Of a stretch of DNA of 64,000 bases, positions 56,340-64,000 are shown piece by piece. The notes below the pieces were generated by a model. The model did no database searches. It had not been told where the DNA came from and worked only from the letters and a program-made list of their open reading frames with translations. Source of the stretch: Dipteris shenzhenensis (taxonomy: Eukaryota > Polypodiophyta > Polypodiopsida > Gleicheniales); the NCBI GenBank assembly GCA_047967505.1, contig CM106539.1. The stretch is one strand, 5' to 3'. Both the position numbers and the translations under genes were made by a program. The first letter of the stretch is position 1, and the number at the start of each line of letters is the position of its first letter.

Positions 56340-56940
56340 AAAATGTAATGGCAAGATGGTCGTACCCAATCAAGATTTATCTCAAGCAAAGGGTCACTCA
56401 ACAGTGCCATGATAGCTATGCAAGACATCTAGATGTTGAGACGACATATGATCTCGTGAAGCAAGATTTCTTTTGGCCAAAGATGAAAAAGCATATTTAT
56501 GAATACGTGACGATGTTTCTCATGTCAAGTGAGTAAGGGAGAGCAGGTGATGCCACATGGGCTTTTACAACCCTTGGAGATACCATTAGGTGGATAGGAG
56601 AGCATTTCCATGGAGTTTTTAGTTGGTCTGCCTACAACACAAGGTGGATATGATTCTATCCTTGTGTCCCGCAAGTTGCGGATTTGTTTATCAATCATAT
56701 ATTTCATCTGCATGGACTACCCAGACCCATAGTGACAAATAGGGATGTTAAGTTTAGCAATCATTTTTTGACTACAATGTTTGAGGTACTAAGGGCTGAG
56801 TTGGAAATGAGCAATGGGGATCATCCTGAACAGATGGCCAGATAGAGATAGTCAACCAGACTTTAGAGGATATGCTTAGAGCAATTGTTTCATTGAGGCA
56901 ACATACATGGAAGAAGTGGTGTAACACCATAGGAGGGCTC
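56340..56940 (+). pseudogene. gypsy-3 integrase, first part
   Basis: HDSYARHLDVETTYDLVKQD then FFWPKMKKHIYEY (zinc finger region, second Cys pair lost). HVFSWSA-like sequence is followed by VADLFINHIFHLHGLPRPIV and TNRDVKFSNHFLTTMFEVL (second catalytic Asp), then DHPEQMAR. Stops throughout. Cut at 56940 by an insertion. Confidence 0.8.
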
Positions 56941-57252
56941 TCTTCCTTTATCACCTAGCCTCAAGAGTCAAGATCCAGAGAGAACCTGCTGCTTGAGAGA
57001 GTCGTCCCTATCTCTCCTTCCTCTCATGTGTCCTCTATAGAACAGCCCAACACTTGCCATGCGGCCTTCCCAATTGGTGCCATGTATGGGACCTTAGCAT
57101 AAGAGCCCTCTCTTAGGCTTCTTTTGCACCTCCTCAATTATTACCTAGGCCTAGGTGTAACCCTAGACCCACGCTTTGCAAGTGTTGCCAAGCCCTCTAG
57201 TTTCCCACCTAACCATAATCAAGCCTGATTATGGTTGATGTGACAAGTGATT
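56941..57252. mobile_element. 312-bp insertion with ACCAT target duplication
   Basis: Flanked by ACCAT at 56936-56940 and 57253-57257. It interrupts integrase between TWKKW and LEFAYNDRKHSSTG. No terminal inverted repeat is evident, but near its right end is a perfect 11-bp inverted repeat, AACCATAATCA-AGCC-TGATTATGGTT (57211-57236). If TGTAACACC just left of the duplication is the true start, it could be a solo LTR instead. Confidence 0.6.
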
Positions 57253-57257
57253 ACCAT

Positions 57258-57826
57258 TATTAGAGTTTGCCTACAATGATAGAAAACATTCCTCTACAGG
57301 AATAAGTCTATTCGAGTTAAACTATGGCTACATACCAACAAATCCAACCTCAAAAAGTGCCTAGCACCGCAAACAATATTAATTAAAAGCGGGAGATCCT
57401 AGCAAAAGTGACAATCTGCCAAGCTGTAAATAGAGCTAAGATGTATCCATATTAAAATAAAAGATCTTTCAGAGATTTTAAGGAAGAAGATCAGAGTTCC
57501 TGCTCTGGCTAATTCCAAAAATAGGCAAGGAACTGCCACAAGGTTGTAACATGCACCTAGTGTTTCATGTTTCTCATTTAAAATGGTTTTTGCACCCAAG
57601 TAACTCACTAATCAAGGGTATTGTTGTATTTTAGGAGATAGAGGATAATGCAAGGCGCAAACCAACAAGAATCTTGGACCGAGGATCAATGCAAGTACGC
57701 AATTGAGAGATACCCACAGTGTTGGTGGCATGGCATGGTGCATCTCTATCCGAGGCGACCTCGGAATCCGTGTACCAGATGCGAAGAGCATTCCCAAATT
57801 TCATCATCAAGGGAAGAGAGAAGGAA
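57258..57826 (+). pseudogene. gypsy-3 integrase C-terminus with chromodomain-like tail
   Basis: LEFAYNDRKHSSTGISLFEL, YGYIPTNPT, then LVFHVSHLKWFLHP and PTRILDRGSMQVRNREIPTV followed by LVAWHGASLSEATSESVYQM, matching the R.L..R......V..V.VKW...P..ATWE pattern of plant chromovirus tails. Ends immediately before the PPT. Confidence 0.75.
57809..57826 (+). promoter_or_regulatory. gypsy-3 polypurine tract
   Basis: AAGGGAAGAGAGAAGGAA directly before the 3' LTR. Confidence 0.85.
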
Positions 57827-58251
57827 TGTTATGCTCAAGCTCAGGTAACATGACCTTGGGAGGGTCAGTCGACATTTTCCCAGGCTTTATGTATATGGTC
57901 AAAGGGATTTAATGTCAGGTCATCGGTAAGGATGATTTGCATGACTAGATGGGTCAAAAGCCTAAGGTCTATGTGTCCTGATTATGAATTGTGCCTAGGG
58001 GAAAATGGTTTAAAGGAATCTCCAAGAAGGGGTAAAAAGGAACATCTAAGTGTGGCCTTACAAAATGGGCATGTGGTAATCTAGGCCCATCTAGGGAGAT
58101 TGGGGCTTTGCAAGTAAGCACCTGAATTGGAATGTGAAAAAGATGATTTGAAAATGTTTGTCTATGTTGTAGAGCATGGCTGGGTGGAAAATCTTGCAAA
58201 TCACCCGGTGATTCCCTGTTTGTTTTTTAGAAAATGTTTTGGCCCTTGTCA
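57827..58251 (+). repeat. gypsy-3 3' LTR
   Basis: 425 bp, TGTTATG...CTTGTCA. Confidence 0.9.
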
Positions 58252-58256
58252 TTGCA

Positions 58257-59055
58257 GAAGGCAAATGTGCCAAAAAAGAGCAAGGCAGGCCCAACTTATT
58301 TACAGAAAAGCTTGCACAACAAGTGCAGCAAATGCAACAAGATTTAAAACCCAAATTCCTGTGCACAAAAACTCTTCGCTAAAGCAAAAGTCCACTGCAA
58401 GTAAAGGTGACTGCACAGCTCCTTCCAAAGGGCTCCAAACTGAAGAAAACAACGCTAGACTCGTCGACACACTGAGGCACAGATCACATTAGGGGACCTT
58501 CCCTCCATGCTCATCAAACCGAAGGCCCGACCCGCAAAAGAGACGGTGGCACTTGTTCACCACACAGCTATAGCCATGAGACCACATCATCAGACCACAC
58601 ACCTCGATAGTCGTTAGTGACCTATCACAAATTATATGCCCCCACATCAGCCTCGCACCTTGACACCCCCCTCTCAGAGTTGATGCCCCTACTAGCTCCC
58701 ACTTCAAGGAAAGAGTTCTCTCTCTATGCATTGACGCCGTTATGTTCAGGACTTCGGGTTTTCTTTTGTATTCGTCATGGGTGTCGATGCCCGCTTAGTG
58801 GCTCCACCCTCAGCTCATTGTATCAGTTTCTTTCTAGTCTCATAGACCCTTTGGTCTTCCAAAGACTTTGAATAAATTCTCTCTCTCTCTCTCTCTCACC
58901 TTTGCATCACCTTTGCACGTGGACCATTGACCCAATCCATGTCTATTCTTTCAATCACATCCACATACCTTGTCGAAGAAGCGTACACCCATTAGCAAAC
59001 TTCTTGGTCATTCCTAATTCCAAGACTCAAATCATTTATCAATCACATGCAATCC
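58257..59055. other. no gene recognised; one (CT)n microsatellite
   Basis: If gypsy-3 lies in the copia-A leader, the first part should continue that leader, but no LTR or primer site was found. A CT run is at 58879-58897. Confidence 0.45.
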
Positions 59056-59059
59056 CCTT

Positions 59060-59345
59060 GAATGTATGTAGACTGTTTGAGCACAATGCCTTTATCTGCC
59101 TGCATAAACTGAATGCCCAAATAGTAGTGTAGCAAACCCAGATCAAAATCTCAAATAAAGCTTCAAGATCCTTCTTGCATTCTAGTGCCTAGCATATCAT
59201 CCACATACAAGATGATAATCTTGATCTTGTACACCCAGTTTGTCACAATAGCTTTCTTTTATGGGGGAATCCACCAGTTCCCATGTATTGTTCTTCTTGA
59301 TAGAATCCAATTCTACCTACATGGCCCTCATCCAATGCTCATTGT
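59060..59345 (-). pseudogene. copia reverse transcriptase fragment
   Basis: Minus strand: HWMRAM, stop, VELDSIKKNNTWELVDSPIK (RT start), then after a deletion KIIILYVDDMLGT (YVDD box, about 59190-59225) and LGLLHYYLGIQFMQADKGIV. About 120 residues between the two are missing. Confidence 0.8.
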
Positions 59346-59449
59346 ATTAAGCATCCTTGGTGCTTCTGTATCATACCAAGAACTCTTTCAAGCTGTATCA
59401 GCAAAGTTGCTCCATCTGTTCCTCTGGAACCAGCCCTTGAATGAGAGCA

Positions 59450-60840
59450 AGCCCTACAGTCTCTTAATCCTGTCAGTAGAGATGTGATTTTTGCCAAAAA
59501 GTCAGATCAGTCCATGAATGAGTTTGATGGACAACTGCATACAGGCACTCATGATGTGTTTGAAGGGTCGATACCACTGACAGTTGAAGGTACTTTAGAG
59601 CAGCCAGTAGCAAATCAGAATATTCAGCCTACACATGTTGATGCACTTTGGATGCTCCACACTTCTCTGAATTTGTCGATGAAGGGGAATAGTTCCAGTC
59701 CCTTTTTAGGAGCTTGTGGGGCTGTTGTTGCAAGAAGGAAAGACAAGAAAAAATATGCTGTTAAGGGCATGATAATCACCAAGTCTTGTTGGCTAAAGGC
59801 AAACATAAACCTCACTTTAGTGACTCTGAGTCCCAGGACTAATAGCTCATCCATCAAAGAAGAATTCAAAAAATGCAGGTCAGCCCAAGAAAGAGGGAAA
59901 ATGCCTCTATTGCACGTGCCTCACTTAGTGTGAGTGATGCCTCAGATGTTGTATGTTACTTTAATAGTGGTGCACGTTACTCCCAAGAAGTATTTGTTGG
60001 CATTGTCATTAGTTGATAAGACTGATTTATCCCTTTGAGATGTCCTCTATATGCTAGGATAAAGAAGAATTTACTTTCTGTGTCCGCTTTTGGGAAGAGA
60101 GGCTTGGCTTGCATTTTTGAAGATGATACGTACATTGTCGGGGATAGAGAAAAGGAATCAGCTAGCCATGATAGGCACTTTAGATCAGGGTTTGTCCCCA
60201 TCTGGACAAACATGACAGAAATACTTCTAATGCATGTATGGCAACAGGTCTGCTGCGATAAAAAATGCAGAATTATGGCATGTTAGAGTTGGCAGAGATG
60301 GACCTGTCAGAGCTGAGAGGACATTACAGCTCATACACAATGATATGTGGTCCCATGAGCACCATCTTTATGACAGCATCTATATTTTCTTACCTTCGTA
60401 GGTGTTTTTTCCAGATTTCATGGGTGTATCCTTTGAAAGAAAAATCTGATGTCTTTCAGTGCTTCAAGCATTTGTGCTATGGCTGAGAATGAGTCTCGAT
60501 GCAAAGTGCAGACTTTGGGAACAGACACAGAGGTGGAAAATACATGTAGATGCCATTAAAGAGTTCTGGAAGGAAAGAGGGATTATGCATCAGTGTACAG
60601 CCTTGTAAGAGAAAGAACAGGTCTCTGATGAAGATGGCCAGATGCATGGTTAAAGGGAAGAGGTCCCACAGATTTTGGTTGGAGGCCATAATGTTTGCAG
60701 CCACATGTTTTGAACAGATGCCCCACCAAATCCTTGAAAACTATTAGACTGTTTGAGGCTTGGTACAATAGAAAATCCAAGATGGACTTCTCAGGGTGTT
60801 TGGTTGTATAACCTCCTGCACATCATCATGTGTAATATGC
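59450..60840 (+). pseudogene. copia gag-protease-integrase remnant
   Basis: Order on the plus strand: a linker-like frame (59484-59933), a knuckle-like KEGKCLYCTCLT, and YFNSGARYSQEVF (protease site with DSG decayed to NSG, about 59950). Then come RIKKNLLSVSAFGKRGLACI, LIHNDMWS and AENESRCKVQTLGTDTEVEN (integrase, DRGGE lost). Last are KEFWKERGIMHQCTA, DEDGQMHG, CPTKSLKTIRLFEAW and a decayed FGCxVYVHVP. Very many stops. It runs in the opposite direction to the neighbouring RT scrap, so the two are different insertions. Confidence 0.75.
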
Positions 60841-60899
60841 CTGCTGCCCTGGAGGACAGCCAAGGGTCTTCATCCTCATGAGCTCTTTGTCTGTTGTTG

Positions 60900-61755
60900 A
60901 TGGCCACCTCAAATGTCCATATCCTGGTCCTTGAGGCAAGCTCCCTAGAGCTCCAATCTGCTCCCTTTTTGGACTGCCGGTGAGTGAGTTATGAGGCCCC
61001 AAAGGGCCCCTTTATATAGGGGAGATCCACCTCCAAACTGACCGACCCAGCAGCCTTTTGCCACCAGATTTGGGGCCCTCTTCTGGCCGACCAGCAGCCC
61101 TAACCAGCCAACCTGTAGTCGACCTGGTTGGCTGCTTTACCAGCCTTATACCATGGCTTTGCTGGCCCCGCCTGTCCACATGGCAGGCAGCCAGTGGACC
61201 AGGCACCTCCAGACCTAGTCTGGCCTGTTTCCAGCCCTCTACCATGCCCTAGGCCACCTCCAAACAAGCGCCTTTCACTTGCAAGCATTTTGCCTCTGTC
61301 CACGCCTTGCACCTGCTCTGTTATCTTGCCGTACATGTACTGCCACCAATCCGTACTGATCTGTACATCTGCTGACATCATCTACCACATCATCATGCTG
61401 CTCCAGCCTCCTAGAACTGCGCAAACCTGCTCCCACATGAGCTGTACTGCCACGTGTTCATATCGGCCTGTTGCAGTCCTCCATGGAGCTCCAAATTTGC
61501 AAGGTATTGTTTCCCTTGTGCTGCAGCCTGTTTACTGCCTATATGGCAGCCCCAAATCTCTTTGCTTTGTTGTGAGCTTGCTGCCCACATGGCAGACTAG
61601 GTACTGCCCATGTGGCAACCCCCTCTTCATGTTTTTCCCTCTGAGTTTGCTGCCCACATGGCAACCAAAGAGTTGCCCATGTAAAGACCCTAACCCTAAG
61701 TCCACCTCCCCTACACACTCCTCATTTGGGGGCATACAAATGGGGAGGTGACTTC
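60900..61755 (-). mobile_element. LTR with TATA box and CTGCC/GGCAG inverted repeats
   Basis: On the minus strand, from AGTCACCTCCCCATTTGT (61755) to a core promoter CCTATATAAAGGGGCC (about 61008-61023). The first 250 bases hold short inverted repeats: CTGCCTATATGGCAG (61535-61549), CTGCCCACATGGCAG (61581-61595), CTGCCCATGTGGCAA (61604) and CTGCCCACATGGCAA (61650). It is related to 37845-38100. The 3' end and a partner LTR were not found; limits are approximate. Confidence 0.6.
61012..61021 (-). promoter_or_regulatory. TATA box of the 61-kb LTR
   Basis: TATATAAAGG on the minus strand, followed by a GC-rich stretch, as in typical LTR core promoters. Confidence 0.65.
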
Positions 61756-61829
61756 CCAATACCCCCTCTCACCGACACATCTCGTCCCGATCCTGACTTG
61801 TCGATGAAGACGCTCCATTGTCTTCCACC

Positions 61830-62252
61830 TCAAAACCCTCTGGAACTATCTGGTCTCAATCTTGATTCCTGCTTTTCATTCAATGGCTCCCGCTCCGCTA
61901 GGTCTGGTTCTACACAAGCAAACCATCCTAGTACACAGGTCCATCCGAGATAGCACCTAATGGCACCACCACCTTCAGTCACATTCCCACCTTCGAACTC
62001 AAGCAATCCAGGTACCAACATCCTCCAATTGTCCCCCTCATGATGAGTGACCAGCTCGAGGTCCTCTAGGCACCATGCTCTAAGGGTAATTTTGACCCAT
62101 CCTCCATCTGGCAAGGCCTCCAACCAAACTCTCATACACCTATCTGAACTTGAGCCACTCTCCTTCTCGCAAGGGAACAATCCTTCAGGCATGAAGTAGA
62201 TTCCCCTAAGCAATGAATCAAGGTCATCCTTCAGCAAGGCCCTTGCCTTCAA
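61830..62252 (-). CDS. unidentified 140-aa frame below a primer site
   Basis: Open from ATG at 62252, 29 bases inside the primer site at 62281-62293, where the first retrotransposon protein is expected. Features: LLRGIYFMPEGLFPCE, MRVWLEALPDGGWVKITLRA and GWTCVLGWFACVEPD. I do not recognise the domain; an N-terminal Gag-like or accessory protein is a guess. The frame then runs into LTR-like sequence, so the rest of the element is deleted. Confidence 0.35.
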   Translation of the reverse strand: MKARALLKDDLDSLLRGIYFMPEGLFPCEKESGSSSDRCMRVWLEALPDGGWVKITLRAWCLEDLELVTHHEGDNWRMLVPGLLEFEGGNVTEGGGAIRCYLGWTCVLGWFACVEPDLAEREPLNEKQESRLRPDSSRGF

Positions 62253-62280
62253 AGTCCACTTCGCGTAAACTTCCGATCAG

Positions 62281-62293
62281 GGCTCTAATACCA
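62281..62293 (-). promoter_or_regulatory. primer-binding site (tRNA-Met type, one change)
   Basis: Minus strand TGGTATTAGAGCC immediately follows the LTR end TTCTAACA at 62294. Confidence 0.7.
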
Positions 62294-62521
62294 TGTTAGA
62301 AATAATCCCGACAAAGAGTATCTCCTAGTGGAAGACTGATAGGGCGTCCCAGAAATTACACAGATAAGTGTTAAACTACGGAATGCAAAACTTCTTCACT
62401 TATGTGTACTTTGTTAGAAATGAACCAAACAGAGGGTACGCATAGCGAAAGACTAATAGAATAGCCCAGGAGCTCACCTAGCAGTGGTGTGGGTGGAATA
62501 AACTTCCTTACTTAATGTGCT
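62294..62521 (-). repeat. LTR end with tandem duplication (about 118 bp, two diverged copies)
   Basis: Plus-strand copies start TGTTAGAAATAATCC (62294) and TGTTAGAAATGAACC (62411). They share AGAGTAT/AGGGTAC, GAAAGACTAATAG and AACTTC.T.ACTTA.TGTGCT. Each begins with the sequence that forms the LTR end, so a duplicated LTR terminus is possible. The LTR start is not identified. Confidence 0.65.
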
Positions 62522-62936
62522 TCACGCAGATGTGCAGGTCAGCAAATAGACCATGTCAAGAGCGATATAGGACCAACAAAATATTTCCGTCCAATGGACA
62601 CAATACAACACAGGGCCAAAATCCCACCAAATCGTGGTCTTTTAGTTTCTTGACGTAATTGATATAAAATGTTCAATTTCTTAACTGTGATGTTCAGTTT
62701 CTTGACGTTTTTCCACTCAAAATTCATAGATAAGGGATTTCTAATATGCCACTTGAATATAAGTGATAGTCTAGTTTTCTATATAGTGAACTCCCCATGT
62801 CTCTAGCACCACCTTCTTTGTCATTCCTAGAGGAAGATAACATTGGCACACTATACTTCAATCTGGCATTGTTTGTTGAAGATGAGGTTGTGACATTGCA
62901 TTGTATTCAAAGATTTTATTTGAAGCTACATATTTA

Positions 62937-63144
62937 TTCAAGGTGCTTCTTTGTCCTTTTAACTTACATGTATTTCCATGAACCTTATAAATCACTTTGT
63001 CTTTGACCTCTTCTCAAGTGCACAAGTAGATATAGATGCATTCAAGGTGCTTCTTTGTTCTTTTAACTTACATATATTTACATAAACCTTAAAATCACTT
63101 TGTCTTTGACCTTTGCCCAAATGCACCAGTAGATACTATGTGAT
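62937..63144 (+). repeat. 104-bp tandem repeat, two copies
   Basis: Units at 62937-63040 and 63041-63144 both begin TTCAAGGTGCTTCTTTGT and share TTTTAACTTACAT and ATCACTTTGTCTTTGACC. Confidence 0.9.
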
Positions 63145-63840
63145 AATCCAGTTAACCATTGATATCCTCAGTTTGTAAATGGCTATCCCATTAACCATTG
63201 GTATAAATTAAGGTTTGTGTAGCATTGTCTTTTTTGGAGAATGTTGAAGGAAGCAAGAGAAATCCTAAAGAATATGATTGTCTATTTGCCCTTGTCTTGC
63301 TCCAAATACCCACATGTATGGCCTCACAATCTTCTTGTGTAACTCTTCTAATGCAAAGTTTCTTACACCAAATTTCCATGATTGTTTCCTCTATATTCTG
63401 ATTGGATAGCATTATGCCTCTGGAATTGTTGCCATGATTCATCACCTCTTAACACTTACATATTTGCTTTTTGAGCATAGTAGCTTTCTTTTTCCCACTC
63501 ATCAAACCATTGTCCATTGAATGCATTTCTCTTGCATCTTCACATGTAAAGTCAATAGTTGAGATTTATTTAATGCTCATCATATTGTAAGTCTTTCTTT
63601 TTATGTAATGTCTATACATATGAGTATAGTGATTCTATTTAAAAGTTGTATGTTGAATTTGGAAGAGCAATTATTGATGGAGGATGTATATATACCTTTG
63701 TAAGACTAGAATAAGTCCAATCATACAAATGTAGATTTTTTGTTGTTCTAAAAATCAAAAATCTACAAAGAATATAAAAGAGAAAATGAAAGAGAAGAAA
63801 AAAGAGGTAAACAAAAACTTTTATGAAAAACAAAAGGAAG
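63145..63840. other. no gene recognised
   Basis: AT-rich sequence, possibly the intron of the exon-like frame at the window edge. No terminus, RNA gene or domain found. Confidence 0.4.
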
Positions 63841-63846
63841 ACATAC

Positions 63847-64000
63847 TTAGCAAGCAAAGCAACACTTATGTCGTCGTCAGTGCCCAAGCATAAGCAGCTA
63901 TACTGGGTTTCTAAAGACCCGCGGAGTCTCTTGGGCAATTTCCTTTGCAAATTGAGGAGTGGGAACCAGTCGAGTCTTTCGTAGGTTTGTTTATTGCCAC
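63847..64000 (-). pseudogene. possible exon running off the window edge
   Basis: The minus strand is open from the edge: ERLDWFPLLNLQRKLPKRLR then GSLETQYSCLCLGTDDDISV. It then meets CTAAGTATGTC, a good 5' splice-site motif (GT at 63845-63846), followed by T-rich DNA. I cannot name a protein. Chance is a real alternative for about 50 codons. Confidence 0.2.

Larger units (their letters stand above)
50658..58251 (+). mobile_element. gypsy-3: older Ty3/gypsy element, about 7.6 kb
   Basis: LTRs at 50658-51091 and 57827-58251 both begin TGTTATGCTCAAGCT and share GAATTGTGCCTAGGGG and AAGAAGGGGTAAAAAGGAAC. They differ at many sites and by indels, clearly more than the gypsy-1 pair. PBS TGGTATCAGAG at 51094-51104; PPT AAGGGAAGAGAGAAGGAA at 57809-57826. 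Flanking TTACA (50653-50657) and TTGCA (58252-58256) are a plausible duplication with one change. Gag is unrecognisable and three insertions interrupt pol. Confidence 0.9.

Noticed and set aside
30463-58251. Endogenous pararetrovirus (caulimovirus-like) origin of the RT sequences
   Set aside because: All RT copies are joined to integrase or flanked by LTRs, with Ty3 or copia motif order. No movement-protein or caulimovirid coat motifs were seen.
1-64000. tRNA, rRNA, snoRNA or miRNA genes
   Set aside because: I looked for tRNA cloverleaf and A/B-box patterns and rRNA-like stretches and found none. The TGGTATCAGAG words are primer-binding sites, not tRNA genes. The palindromes could make small RNAs, but none has the shape of a known miRNA precursor.

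Overview
This is nuclear DNA from a land plant, most likely a seed plant with a very large, repeat-filled genome (a gymnosperm would fit; the species is not identifiable from the sequence). The evidence is Ty3/gypsy elements with chromodomain-like integrase tails, Ty1/copia elements primed from initiator tRNA-Met, plant-type LINEs with a zf-RVT region, and a decayed DYW-class PPR gene. I see no intact host gene. Nearly everything recognisable is a transposable element or its ruin, often nested.

Layout. 1-5.3 kb: mostly unclassified, with short tandem repeats, one LTR/primer-site junction and a PPR-DYW pseudogene (2.6-3.4 kb). 5.3-8.3 kb: an array of decayed CCACGTCA-like motifs, then a plus-strand copia ruin (gag, protease, integrase). 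8.6-19.6 kb: an ~11 kb cluster of long direct and inverted modules punctuated by CA/TA/ACAT microsatellites, with a foldback element inserted at 16.6-17.2 kb. 19.9-23.3 kb: two minus-strand LINE ruins and a copia integrase scrap. 23.9-26.9 kb: a plus-strand LINE (CCHC ORF1, endonuclease). 26.9-30.1 kb: minus-strand copia scraps, an exon-like fragment, and an LTR bounded by a PPT on one side and a primer site on the other.

30.463-37.497 kb: a complete Ty3/gypsy chromovirus (gypsy-1) with 411-bp LTRs, ATCGG target duplication, PBS, PPT and TATA box, sitting inside a copia gag. 37.8-38.3 kb: an LTR-like stretch. 39.1-43.8 kb: a minus-strand gypsy element (gypsy-2). 44.3-50.6 kb: copia-A (minus), split by a complete copia-B (44.540-49.458 kb, 280-bp LTRs, AAGGT duplication). 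50.658-58.251 kb: gypsy-3 (plus, 425-434-bp LTRs), older and carrying three further insertions; it lies in the copia-A leader. 59-62.3 kb: copia ruins, a TATA-bearing LTR and a primer-site junction. 62.3-64 kb: tandem duplications and a possible exon at the edge.

The most unusual signal is in the LTRs. At least four unrelated LTR-type sequences carry arrays of very short inverted repeats whose centre is nearly constant within an array while the two arms change together. The clearest is in the gypsy-2 LTR, on a pitch of about 20 bp with TTGAC/GTCAA arms; another at 53.2 kb has a CTTCAGT centre. Arms that vary but stay complementary suggest that the paired structure, or a dyad-binding factor, is what matters.
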